A DNA stretch of 64,000 bases from Chelydra serpentina (lineage: Eukaryota; Chordata; Testudines; Chelydridae), in the NCBI GenBank assembly GCA_037349315.1, contig JBAIAC010000042.1, forward strand, positions 620,001-684,000. The letters run 5' to 3'. Made by a program: the position numbers and the translations under genes. Below are positions 1 to 10,462 of this stretch, piece by piece. Each line of letters opens with the position of its first letter. Position 1 is the stretch's first letter. The notes under the pieces were generated by a model that was not told where the DNA came from, did no database searches, and saw nothing but the letters and a program-made list of their open reading frames with translations.

Positions 1-288
1 GTTTAAAGGCTTTGTTTCTAATTCCCTCTGCCCTCCAAACTATTGTCTGAGCTCTCAGCAAGGCCTGGATTTGAGGGGATTGTTTCTACTTGTTCCCCTT
101 GGATACAGAAGGTCCACTCCCACGTGGCGCTCTGCCTTGGACAGTCACTGAGGCAGTTCGGAGAGAGCGAAAGGTGCTGACATTCCCGCTGGGTGGTGTT
201 TCCCTCCCACGCCGCATGGCAATGGAGACCCAGGCCCTGAGACGGAAAGGGAAAGATTTCTCACCTCATGTCGCTTTCTTATTTCCAG

Positions 289-467
289 TGGTAATGTCTC
301 GTGTCCCTGAGCCTCTTCTTTCTGAGCCCTGCTGCCCGGACGGCTGGGTCGGGTATCTGGGGAAATGTTACTATTTCTCAGAGCAGGAAGGGAACTGGAT
401 CTCCAGCCAGAGCCACTGCTCTTCCCTCGGCGCCTCCCTGGCTGCGATCGACACCCCGCAGGATCTG
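289..467 (+). CDS. Gene A exon, CTLD part 1
   Basis: The acceptor is TTATTTCCAG ending at 288 and the donor GTAAGA starts at 468. It has 59 codons after a 2-base phase remainder and ends at the ...DTPQDL position, the usual CLEC2 exon border. Confidence 0.88.
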
Positions 468-2780
468 GTAAGAGACCGGGGCAAATAATGTGTTTGGGGT
501 TTGTTTGGCAGCTGCGATGGGGCTTTGCCCCCAGCACCTGCAACACAAGGGAAAGGACCCAATTAATCATGTTCTGCACCTGGCGGGTAGTAACGACCTG
601 CCTCTTCAACAGGGGAGGTGAAGCCAAAGCTTGTAAGTAGACTCAGGTTGCTCAGCTGGGGGAAAATTGCAGAGGAGAGAGGTCTCCTGGGCTAGCGTTT
701 AACAGGCAGGATACAACCAGGGAGAGGGGCGGAAGGGCTGTTAATTTGAAGCCTTGTTTGAATCTTTATCTGGCCTTGTTCATGCTGCCCCTGGAAGGGG
801 TTTAACCCTTGATGTGACTTGGCTGGGCGGCCGAACCACAGAATATCCTGAGCGGGAGTCGGGAGGAAAGGCAGGAGGAGAAAGGCTACTGTAGGCCAAG
901 GACAAGGCCGCTGGGGGCATGAGAGCTGAAGTCCCCTGCAATGCCGGATCCTGGCAGGAGGGGGCGCCTTTGATGTGCGGATGTGTGCCATAGAGTCAAA
1001 CTCAAAAGGAATCCTTTCGAAATTGTCATCAAACTGAAAAGCTGGGAGGGCCTGAAATTTGTTTGGGGTCCATTGAAATGTTTTGTGTTGATTTCCAGTA
1101 TTTTCTGAACACTTTTTATAAAAATAAAATGAAGGAAAGTGCAGAGAGGGGCCCTGGTGCTTCTTGTACTGGGAGTTCGGTATGAGAGTTCTGGCCACAG
1201 AACCCAGCCCTGGCTAGGCCCAAGAAGGTGCTACAGTCAACATGCGATTGTAGGGACCTCAGATCCCTCTGGGAGAATCTCTCCTCTCAAGGAATGGCCC
1301 AGCAGAGCTCCAGCCCTGGTCATCTGCTGGAGGAGGAAAGAGAACCTTATTCCTTCCCCAGTTCAGGACTTCCATGCAGATTGGCCATTGTAAAGTGAAT
1401 TGAGCCAAGAAGATGGCTTGATTTACACCTGAACCTCCCCAAGGGGAGGTAGAGAGGCTCTTGGGTAAAGAAAGGCAAGGCTGTGTTTTTTGGTTCATCA
1501 CCCACTTTGAAAAATCAATTATAAAACACCCCTCATTTTGGGTCAGACCACAAAAGAAACATTTTCAGTGAATAAAAAAAGTTGAAAAAAAGTCATTCCG
1601 GGTCAAACGAAATGTTTCCTTCAGCGACTGAGCATTTTAAAACGGTCCTTTATTTAAAACAATCTCCTGTTGCGATATTTGGGTTTGAATATTTCTTTTC
1701 ATTTCAAAATCTCTTGATTTATTTTTTTTAAAATACAAGACATTTTGAAATGAAAAGAAATGTTCAGACCCCGAAAATCGCCACAGGAGATTGTTTTAAT
1801 AAATTTTTTTTGCAAAATGAACAATTCGGTGAAATTGACGAATTCGTGAAATGTTTCCGAGACACCGAATCTGCATTTTCCAATGGGGGAAAAAAGTTTT
1901 ACACAACTCAACCTCTGGCCTTTTCAGAGCATTCCCTCTTTTCCCTACAAAGCTACACTCTGCACAAAGGTTGCACACAGAGGTCCATGTAGACTGCAGA
2001 GAGGTTTAGTAGATCTCCATACTCGGGTAGTGGGCCCCCTGGAAATGCTTCTAAACAGACCAAATTCATGTAGACACCTTGTTTTAAAGGCTTTCCTGAT
2101 GCGCTATAAGGGGCCCGCTTACCACTGGATCGGCCTGCGGCGGGAAGAAAGCCAGCCCTGGAAGTGGGTGGACGGGACAGAATTCAACGGCATGTGAGTC
2201 CCGCTTTCTTTCTATGAAGTTTCTCCATGTTAGTTCACCGGCGCTAAATTTGCTCAACGTGCACCTTGGTATGGACCTTGGCTCTGACTTGGATTCTGAC
2301 TCCTGCCTGACCCCTGTAAACCCAACTCGGACTCTGATTTCTGATTCAGGCTTGATCCTCATCTTGACACTCCACACCCTGATACTGGCTCTGACCCGTG
2401 GCTTCAGTTCCTGGCTCGCAAGCCACTAATCCTGCCGTCCTTTGCCCAGGATCCTGACATCCAGCCCCTGGCCTCTTTCTCCTACTGCTACCACTTTAGC
2501 CCTTGTTAAAGTTCCCCCTCTGGATGGGGAGGGAGGAGCTTGGCAGTGGTCCAGGAAAGGGAAATCCCTTCAGAAATCTGGTCTGTCTCTGTCTTCGACT
2601 CTTTCTGCCTCTGCCTAGCACTGACCTGTTCTCCCCCCGTGGTCTCCTGTTTGCAGGTTTGAGGTGAAGGGAGGAGGAAACTGCGCGTATCTGAACGGCA
2701 TGGCCGTCATCTCCTCGAGGTGCCAGACAGAGAAGAACTGGGTCTGTAGCAAACCCAGCCCGCATCTGAAGAAGGGCTAG
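289..2780 (+). CDS. Gene A: CLEC2-like C-type lectin-like receptor, 3' three exons (5' end outside window)
   Basis: Exons 289-467, 2090-2193 and 2657-2780 join in phase (1-0, 0-2, 2-stop) with AG/GT borders and end at a TAG at 2778-2780. Together they encode a whole CTLD. The first exon has [18 protein letters not shown] and the double-Cys start. The second has YHWIGLRRE and [10 protein letters not shown]. The third has GGGNCAYLN and ends NWVCSKP plus a short tail. This pattern (WIGL, WKWV, CAYLN, WxCSKP) is that of CLEC2 proteins, type II membrane ligands of NKR-P1 receptors. No EPN/QPD calcium-binding triplet is seen, as usual in this family. The cytoplasmic and membrane exons must lie before position 1; bases 1-288 are intron. 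Gene E at the other end of the window is its closest relative here. The exact CLEC2 member cannot be named. Confidence 0.88.
1652..1803. repeat. AT-rich foldback (inverted repeat) in a gene A intron
   Basis: About 55 bases starting at ATTTAAAACAATCTCCTG recur as an imperfect reverse complement ending CAGGAGATTGTTTTAAT. The arms flank a T-rich loop that is itself partly self-complementary. It looks like a short foldback MITE. No clear target duplication was seen. Confidence 0.6.
2090..2193 (+). CDS. Gene A exon, CTLD part 2
   Basis: The acceptor is TTTTAAAG and the donor GTGAGT. It is 104 nt, the same length as the matching exon of gene E, and carries the WIGL and WKWVDGTEF motifs. Confidence 0.87.
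2657..2780 (+). CDS. Gene A terminal exon, CTLD part 3
   Basis: The acceptor is GTTTGCAG. It encodes [13 protein letters not shown], the final two Cys and a short basic tail, then TAG. The codon split across the splice reads Met where many relatives have Trp. Confidence 0.87.
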
Positions 2781-2978
2781 ATGGGATGGAACAGAAGAGG
2801 CCTTAAATCGGTGAGGCTCATCCTTGCCGAAGGCAGCCGACAGACGTATATCTCATGGCAATCACCGGGCTGCTTTTCCAGCTATGCTCGCTGTGCTGTT
2901 GGCATGTAAACGACACCCTTCATCCCACATGTAGCTTGCGGCACCATTATGCTGCCTTAGTGCTTAATTTGTAATGAC

Positions 2979-3574
2979 TAGGGTGACCAGATGACAAAAA
3001 CAAAATATCGGGACGCATGGGCAATGTTCCCTCTAATTTTTGACAGGCAGTGTGCGCAAAAAATTTCTTCTGTGCAAATTTTTGTGCACACGGTGTTTCG
3101 CCGTGTGCGTGGGGTTTAGGATCTGTGTGCGCACGCACACGCGCACAGCTTAGAGGGAACAGTGCACATGGGGGGGAAGCTGTGGGGCGGGACTTACTTG
3201 GGGGATTGAGTAGCACGCAGCGCCCCAGGGTCCGGGGCAGCCAGAGGGGGTCTGCGCCCTGTCCGCACCCACAGCTCCCATTGGCCACAATGGAGCCAGC
3301 ACTTGTGGTAGGTGCAGCACGCAGAGACCCTCCCCTCACCCCCCCGGCTGCCCCTGTGCCTAGGGGCCGCAGGGTCCTGCTGCCCGCCATTTCTTGGGAG
3401 CCGCCCCAAATAAGCACCCCCGGGACCGCAAGTGGGTGCTCACCCGTGTACTCCTCCAGCCCCGAGCCAAAACATTGGGACAAATGGCGTCCCAACCGTA
3501 AATCGGTCCGGATGTGGGACAAACAACTAAATATCAGGACAGTCCCGATTTTATCAGGACGTCTGGTCACCCTA
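2979..3574. mobile_element. hAT-type non-autonomous element, TIR TAGGGTGACCAGA, 8-bp TSD
   Basis: It starts TAGGGTGACCAGATG and ends CGTCTGGTCACCCTA. It is flanked by perfect 8-bp copies of GTAATGAC (2971-2978 and 3575-3582). Two more members of the family occur at 26125 and 52841. This copy is longer because another element has inserted into it. Confidence 0.82.
3022..3164. mobile_element. Nested short TIR element (CAATGTTCCCTCTAA family)
   Basis: Its ends are CAATGTTCCCTCTAA and TTAGAGGGAACAGTG. Near-identical 8-bp flanks CGCATGGG and CACATGGG mark a hAT-like insertion into the element around it. The body is rich in GTGTGCGC/GCGCACAC. A second copy is at 10164-10326. Confidence 0.78.
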
Positions 3575-3769
3575 GTAATGACAGAGCTGCCGGGGCTCAA
3601 GCCATTTTTTTTTTCATTCATAACTGATGCAGCCAGCCCAGAGATGCCTTGTCATAACGTGCTGAGGCTAGAGGTGCTGGGGCTCAGCCCTGGCACAAAT
3701 TAAGCATTGTGCTGCCTCTGAATTTGCCCCAGTGCCTTAATCACAGGCAGCAGAGTTTGTGGCAGAACA

Positions 3770-4540
3770 TAAGAATGGCCAGACTGGTCCAGACCAATGG
3801 TCCATCTAGCCCAGTGTCCTGTCTCCGACAGTGGCCAATGCCAGGTGCCCCAGAGGGAATGAACAGAACTGGGCAACTCTTGAACAATCCGTCCTCTGTC
3901 ATCCACTCCCAGCTTCTGGCAACAGAGGCTAGGGACATTCACAGCTAGTCTAGGCTAGAATTGCTACTAATCATTGGGGGCACAGAACTCCTCCAGCCCT
4001 GGGGCCGCGGTGGCAGGGAACGCGAGCTCCTCCTGGCTCCAGGGCTGCAGGGAGGAGAGCGAGCTCCTGCCAGAGCCGGGACAGGAAGGGAGAGAGAGAA
4101 GAACAAGCTCCTGTCAGAGCCAGGGGGGAGCACAGAATGTGTAGCACCCAAAAAGGGGTCAACGTTAAATTTCTGCGCACACCCCTGTCTGCGACTGGCG
4201 ATAGCTTTGTCAGTGAGAGGAGCTCTCTCGCCAACATAGTGCTGTCCACACCAGCACTTAGGCTGGTGTAACTTACGTCGCTCAAGGGGGTGGTTTTTTT
4301 CACACCCTGAGCGACATGTTATACTGACGTAAGGGCTAGTGTGTACAAGCCCTCAGAGCATGGGGGTGCATCCCTGACCCTCTTGGCTAACAGCCATTGA
4401 TGGATGTATCCTCCATGAACTTACCTACTTCATTTTGAACCCTGTTATAGTTTTGGGCCTCACAACATCCCCTGGCAATGAGTTCCACAGGTTGAGGGTC
4501 CGTTGTGATAGCCAGATCCCCTCTGCCTATCCTCACAGTT
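3770..4540 (-). mobile_element. CR1 LINE 3' fragment, interrupted
   Basis: Bases 3770-3945 and 4375-4540 match the reverse-oriented CR1 3' end seen again at 34275-34640 (TGGCCAGACTGGTCCAGACC, CCAGAGGGAATGAACAGAAC, GAGTTCCACAGGTTGA). About 430 bp of other sequence splits it, including a fragment of the same type as 5519-5705. Confidence 0.7.
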
Positions 4541-4994
4541 CTTTTCTTACACTAGGAATTTCTGCACCTGGTAAGAAAGTTCAGACATCTGTTAAGGGAT
4601 CCAGCCAGTTTCCCCAGCCACATAATCCTCCTTCAGCACTGACTGTTTCCCCATGTGGTTTATACCATCTACCCAAAGCGACCCCTACCCCCTAAAACAT
4701 ACACAACCATCAGAAGAACAAATTCCTGGGAGATTATTGGAAGACCCTTAAACAAGGATTGGGCCTACACAGTCACCTAGTCATTTGTTATTGTGACCAT
4801 TGTGTATATATTTGCTAATGATGTTAATGCCAGCCCCCTGCATTTAAAAATTAGTCAGGTCTCCAAAATCATGAGATTATTGTAAATAATCATGAGATTT
4901 TAAAAAACTAAATCATGGGTTATTTTATTAGTTTTCTGAGGGCGTTATGTTTCTAGACTTTTCTCCATAAGCACAAGAGATAGAAACTTAGGGC

Positions 4995-5511
4995 CAGAGG
5001 CGAATTAACACACAGATCCACGGGGCCCATCCCCAGAGGCCCCGGCAGGAGCACCAGAATCTGTGTAGAAGTGAGGGGGCCACTGGTGCCAGAACTGTGG
5101 CCCCGCCCCTGCTCCGCCTCTTCCTCCAAGGCCCCAGCCCCCTGGCCAGGCCAGAAGCCAGACCCAGGCCATGGTAAAGAGCCACCCAGGGAGTCAGGCC
5201 GCTGTGGGGCACACCAGACCCACCACCTGCCTTGTGGCAGAGGTTGGGGGGCCCAAGAGCAGCCCCCAGCCTGTGTCCCCACTCCCATGGGGTGTGCCGC
5301 CCAGGGCAGGTGGTAGGTCCAGGGCTCCCTACAGTGGCCTGGGCTCCCTGGATGGCTCTTTCCACAGCCTGGCTCTGCCTTCTGGCCAGGGGACGGGGCC
5401 TCGTAGAGGGAGGGGGAGCAGGGGGTGGGGCCCCCATGGCAAGGGAGCTGTGGGGGAGAGGTCCAAATATTCTTTGTGCCCAGGGCCCCAATAAATCTTA
5501 ATCCGCCTCTT
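4995..5511. mobile_element. hAT-type element, TIR CAGAGGCGAATTAA
   Basis: It begins CAGAGGCGAATTAAC and ends TTAATCCGCCTCTT. The flanks CTTAGGGC (4987-4994) and CTTCGGGC (5512-5519) differ by one base, as expected of an aged 8-bp target duplication. The inside is GC-rich. Long open frames on both strands here are compositional. Confidence 0.75.
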
Positions 5512-5518
5512 CTTCGGG

Positions 5519-5705
5519 CTTGTACACGCTGCCACTTCTGTTGGCATCACTTATGTTGCTCAGGGGTGTGAACAAGCCAGCCCCGTAAGTTACACCAATG
5601 TAAGCCCCAGTGTGCACAGTGCTGTGTTGGCAGGAGCGCTCCTCCCGCCGAGGTGGGTTTATTACGCTGGCGGAAGAGCTCTCTCCCATCAGCAGAGAGC
5701 ATCTT
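5519..5705. mobile_element. Short DNA-transposon-like fragment (GCTTGTACACGCTG type)
   Basis: It resembles the reverse complement of about 4190-4352 (TTATACTGACGTAAGGGCTAGTGTGTACAAGC), with shared GTCAGT/TTACACCA and ACACCAGC-like blocks. Ends are not resolved. Confidence 0.4.
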
Positions 5706-6149
5706 CACCACACGCAATGCGGCCCCACAGCCGTGCAGCGCTGGCCCTTAGTGAAAGCCGAGTGGCTCACAGGATTCCAGGAGCTGGGACTTGCGATCAA
5801 ACGAGGAGCGCTGGCAGCATCGGAATTTAGGGGAGTTTGGTGAAGTTGGGAGGGTGCTACGAATCACGGGCTGTGCTAGTCAGCATCATCTGATTATATG
5901 GCAGAGGATTATTGGATTCATCCTTTAATTGTTCTTTCTCAGCCATCCTACAGTGGTGAGGTTGAACTTGTCAGAGGGGTCCCCATTGCATCCTTCTTTT
6001 AGCCTTGGCTTATTGAATTGGCAATTTTATTACTTAACCTTACACCCATCATCATTATATCGCCTTGTTATCGTGTAGGCTGCGAGTTTGCAAGCATTTA
6101 AGCACACAATTTATGATAAGCTACAAACATACTTATGGACTGCAAAGTC

Positions 6150-6690
6150 TTTGGGGCAGGGACTGTCTCTCCCTGTGTGTCTGTGCAGCGCCCGGCTCAA
6201 CGGGGCCCTGATCTCAGCTGGGGCAGGGACTGTCTCTCCCTGTGTGTCTGTGCAGCACCCGGCACAACGGGACCTGATCTCAGCTGGGGCAGGGACTGTC
6301 TCTCGCTGTGTGTCTGTGCAGCGCCCGGCACAACGGGGCCCTGATCTCAGCTGGGGCAGGGACTGTCTCTCGCTGTGTGTCTGTGCAGCGCCCGGCACAA
6401 CGGGGCCCTGATCTCAGCTGGGGCAGGGACTGTCTCTCGCTGTGTGTCTGTGCAGCGCCCGGCACAACGGGGCCCTGATCTCAGCTGGGGCAGGGACTGT
6501 CTCTCGCTGTGTGTCTGTGCAGCGCCCGGCACAACGGGGCCCTGATCTCAGCTGGGGCAGGGACTGTCTCTCGCTGTGTGTCTGTGCAGCGCCCGGCACA
6601 ACGGGGCCCTGATCTCAGCTGGGGCAGGGACTGTCTCTCGCTGTGTGTCTGTGCAGCGCCCGGCACGACAGGACCCTGATCTCAGGTGAA
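6150..6690 (+). repeat. 67-bp minisatellite, about 8 copies
   Basis: The unit is CTCAGCTGGGGCAGGGACTG followed by TCTCTCGCTGTGTGTCTGTG and CAGCGCCCGGCACAACGGGG plus CCCTGAT, with a 67-bp period. Copies 3-8 are nearly identical, and one early copy is short by two bases. Because 67 is not a multiple of 3, every frame is open in turn, which explains the repeated ORFs here. Confidence 0.92.
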
Positions 6691-7764
6691 GCCTTAATCT
6701 GACTTTATGATATTAATTAATAAATACAAATCTTGGCAGCAACACGACGTTATCACAAAAGTTTATTTTCCCATAGAAGGGAACGTGCTTCACATCCAGG
6801 ACACACAGACGGGGTCTGCAACAAGGAAAAAGCGCTGCAGCCTGTAAAGGGTTAACAGGTCACATGGCTAGTTGGGGTCAGCCTATAAAAGGAAGCTGGG
6901 TTAAAGGGGAACGAAGTGGGGGTGGACGTGGAGGTTCCCTGGGAATGGGGGCAGGGAGACAGGAGGGGCATTGTGAAGGATGCTACTGAAACTTAGCGGT
7001 GGGAGAAGAGAGCTCCAGGCTGGGAAAGTTCATCCCTAGCTGCTCCCAGGCCCATTCCAGCGCTTCAGGTCCTGTTCTTGCCCTCTACCTCCCCAGAGTG
7101 CGCCAGTTATGCAGACTCACAATATTTCCATTGCCGGGGCACTAGCTCCCCGGCTTTGCCACCCCGGGGGGAGGTGTGTGTCCTCTTTATTCCTGGGGGG
7201 CTGGAGTGGGGAAAACCTCTGGCCATTAGGGCCCAGCGGGTGGATTTGCTTTTCTTTAGTGGACAATAGAACCATTGACGTCAAAGGTGCAGACGTACGT
7301 CAGCGGGGGGTCTGGTCCCTTTGACTCCAGATATGCAGCAATCTGATATTACACTTAGAAATGAACATACTGTAGCTATTCAGAGACTGACGACTCTACT
7401 TTCCAGATCAGTCCTGCCACAGTCTACAGCAGGGAAGCTGCTTTCTGGCAGAGCTAGTTTAATTCACTGCTGCAGATTTCAAAATTAACCTTATTCCTTT
7501 TTAACTCTCCACAGCTGTTCTGTTCAGCCTGTCTTAATCCTGGGACCCTGTGGAATGAAGCAGACAATCACTGTTGGGTTGTTTCGGTTGATTAAAGAGC
7601 CTGTAGCAGTTCTTTCTCGTGGGGTGTCAGGTTGTGGTTTCTTCTTCCATCTCCATATTTTTCCCCACACAGCCCCATTGTGGGAAATGAGCTGGTCAGT
7701 TGGAGTCCTGGAGAACCCGTGTCCGTGTTACCAAAACTTAAGCAACACAATCGACCCCATTACG

Positions 7765-9127
7765 GGTGTAGCTTGGGTGTTCAGGCCACAAAAGCACCCA
7801 CCCAGGAATGTTGCATTGCCGAACCAATTAAGATACATGCCTAGTGGATGCTAGCAGAACAAGACCCTTTATTTATACAGCCAGGAAAACGCCCTCAGCA
7901 CAGGGTTATCCCCAAATACACCCTAGCTCTGCTTGCATCCTGCCTGCTACCTTTTATTTCTTCCCAGGTCACCTGTCCCATCTACATCAGCGGCTACATA
8001 GCTAAGTAACCACTATAGGGCTGTCAAATCTTAGGAACGAAAAGGTGAAGTCCAGGGATTTCCCTATACACACCCCCAACTCCCCCATAGGCCCCCTTCC
8101 CACCTCCCTCCCGAGTGGTCAACTAGTTTCGCAGTGTTGCCAATTTAGTCGTTTTCCAACCCGCCTATAAATTTGAACACCCGCCTCTGATTTCAATTCC
8201 TGGGGAAATCCCGGGAGAAGTCTCCGAATTTTCTGTGAAACAAAATTTTTCATCCTTTCGACTCTTATTTTACAGATTTAAAAATGTTATTAAGATAACG
8301 TTAAAAATAAAAATAACGGTACAGAGTTTAAGCGTAGAAGTTTCTGGTTATCAGGGGATAAGGTACAGATTGTCAAGGAGAGCGAAGTTCGGTTTTAGGA
8401 TTGGATGACGTAAGAAATATATAATCTGCCACATCCCCAATTGGGGGTAAAGGCTTAACGGGTCAAAGTACAGAGATTGAGATAGGAGGGTAAGTTGTTC
8501 ACATCTAATGGCTATGTTCAGGTGTGGATATAATGAGTGGGTACAACAATGAGGATGGATTTACCCTCATTTGGTGACATTTAATGTTCAGTGAGTTTAT
8601 CGTTCCAGTTCATATGGTCCAGTGGGAAAAAGACTCTCGGTCCCTTTCTCACAGATGCTGTACGATATCGCTCCGGCTCACGCCTCCTGGTACTGTCGGT
8701 GGCCGGTGACGTGTTCGATGTAGAAGTCCCTGGACCATCGGATGCTGTCCGAGACCATGAGGCGCCGCATGAGCCGTGCGTAGCGTCGACCAATCCCACA
8801 GGTCCGCAGCACAGGCTCGTTGCAGGGGTCCCAGGTGCCCAGGCTGTGGCAACTGGGCCAAGTAATCCAGCGGCTGGGCCCTCTTAGTCCAAATAAAAGT
8901 GTCCCCAGGCAGACTTGCAGCAAGGTGTGAATGACAACTAATATCCTTATTTCCGTGCCAGTTCCTGTGTTGACAGGCCCTGGGCTGTTAAACTGAAGTG
9001 TTTAGGGTGTGAGCAGCAGGGCTGTGACTTCACTTTCAGGACCAGATTGTGTCTCTTAGGCACAGAGCTACACTGGGTGTGCTGCAGAGCTGACTCCCCC
9101 AGGGGATGCACCAAGACGCATTATGTC
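7765..9127. repeat. Inverted segment within duplication unit 1
   Basis: Relative to unit 2 this segment is reversed. It runs in the same direction as the right palindrome arm (41625-42720), for example TGCCTAGTGGATGCTA at 7838/41667 and AGCGTAGAAGTTTCTGGTTA at 8331/42025. Unit 2 has it as reverse complement (14165-16020). The segments on both sides (7555-7760 and 9128 on) keep unit 2's orientation. Confidence 0.6.
8664..8846 (-). other. GC-rich insert absent from paralogous copies, coding-like on minus strand
   Basis: The paralogous positions near 42345-42370 and 15650-15680 lack this piece, while the flanks match (CTGTGGCAAYTGGGCCAAGT to the right, a TGTACGRTAT-like block to the left). Reading the minus strand gives a frame ending at 8678 with CNEPVLRTCGIGRRYARLMR followed by RLMVSDSIRW. 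The composition looks protein-like, but I do not recognise a family. It could be a captured exon, a retroposed gene piece or chance. Confidence 0.35.
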
Positions 9128-9180
9128 TTAGCAAGAGCTCCCAATGCCTATGGGGAGCGTTCCTCCTGTACCACCTCTTA

Positions 9181-9476
9181 GGGCAGGTCTACACTAAGCC
9201 CCCAATTCGAACTAAGGTACGCAACTTCAGCTACGTGAATAACATAGCTGAAGTCGAACTATCTTAGTTCGAATGAAAACGCACTTACCCGGGGTCCACA
9301 CGCGGCGCGCAGGCTCCCCCGTCGACTCCGCCTGCTCCGTTCGTCGAGCTGGATTACCAGCGTCGACGGGGGAGCACTTCCTGGTTCGATTTATCGCGTC
9401 TAGACAAGACGCGATAAATCGAACCCAGAACATCGATCCAGCGCCTCCGACCGGACGCGTGAGTATAGACGTACCC
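9181..9476. mobile_element. Non-autonomous DNA element (GGGCAGGTCTACACT type)
   Basis: Its ends are roughly complementary (GGGCAGGTCTACACTA and AGTATAGACGTACCC). Inside is a strong hairpin around TTCGATTTATCGCGTCTAGA. The paralogues at 16225 and 41390 read CCTCTTAGGAAGAAGCAGCA straight through, so this is a private insertion in unit 1. Confidence 0.68.
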
Positions 9477-9929
9477 TCTCTCCTCTATGGCTGGCTAGCT
9501 CTGCCTCCTTTCCTGTGGCTCCACCCCTGAGGGGTGCTGGCAGGGAGCAGTGGTACTCGGGAACAGGAGAGCCGTTATGCCTGGCTCCTGTGCAGGGGTA
9601 CACAAGCGGTGGAAGGCGAAGGTTGGTTGGTTGTTTCTCCTTCCCTTGTGCATCTGTCAAACCTTTAGTCCAAAGAGCAACAGGCAAGTTCTGCAAATTG
9701 TGTAAACACCCACACTGGGCACCCCAGTGTTTTTATTTACCTGTGTAAAGGGGCGTTTGCACATGGAGATTGAGGAATGTCCATTAACGAGCATCAGCAT
9801 CAGAACTGCGTGCACAGGTACCCATTTATGCAGGTAAATGTGGACATGGAAATAGCGTCTTTCTGAATTTGGTGGTGGCAGAGCTGGTCAGGGTCCCCCT
9901 GCTGGCGGCTCACCAGATTACTGAGAGAG

Positions 9930-10462
9930 GTTCCAGAGAAGTAGCCGTGTTAGTCTGTATCAGCAAAAACAACGAGGAGTCTGGTGGTGCCTAGACTAAC
10001 ACACGTATTTGGGCATAATTTTTCGTGGGCTAAAACCCACCTCATCAATGCATGGAGTGGAAATTACAATAGGCAGATATAAATATACAGCACATGAAAA
10101 GATGGGAGTTGTTAGCATTGCCCCTCCACTTGGTAAGCCAACTCCCATCTTTTCATGTGTGAGCACTGTGCCCTCTAAGCTGTGCGCGTGTGCGCGCGCA
10201 CACAGAGCCTAAACCCCGCGCACACGGCGAAACACTGCACACACAAAAATGTACACAGAAGCACAACGATTTGCACAGAAGAAATTTTTTGCGCACACGG
10301 CCTGTCAAAAATTAGAGGGAACATTGTGTGTGAGTATATTTATATCTGCCTACTGTCATTTTCACTCCATGCATCTGATGAAGTGGGGTCTAGCCCACGA
10401 AAGCTTCTGCCTAAATCAATGTGTTAGTCTCTAAGGTGCCACAGGACTCCTAGTTTCTGTGA
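9930..10462. mobile_element. GTAGCCGTGTTAGTCTG-family element with a nested insertion
   Basis: It opens AGAAGTAGCCGTGTTAGTCTG and closes with CTAAGGTGCCACAGGACTCC, so it is flanked by inverted parts of one family also found at 16567, 30826, 33884 and 36976. Unit 2 (17565) lacks it, going directly from CCAGATTGCTG to TGAGGATCCAGG. A second transposon is nested at 10164-10326. Confidence 0.7.
10164..10326. mobile_element. Nested CACTGTGCCCTCTAA element with perfect TSD
   Basis: Its ends are CACTGTGCCCTCTAA and TTAGAGGGAACATTG. It is flanked on both sides by TGTGTGAG (10156-10163 and 10327-10334), an 8-bp target duplication. Same family as 3022-3164. Confidence 0.83.

Noticed and set aside
2947..3703. 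Overlapping 217- and 224-codon frames on opposite strands
   Set aside because: Both run through two nested DNA transposons with defined target duplications.
4953..5501. Several long frames on both strands at 5.0-5.5 kb
   Set aside because: GC-rich hAT element body between 4995 and 5511 with a target duplication.
6135..6690. Regular repeats that could suggest a CRISPR array
   Set aside because: The 67-bp units are continuous tandem copies without distinct spacers, in vertebrate DNA with introns.
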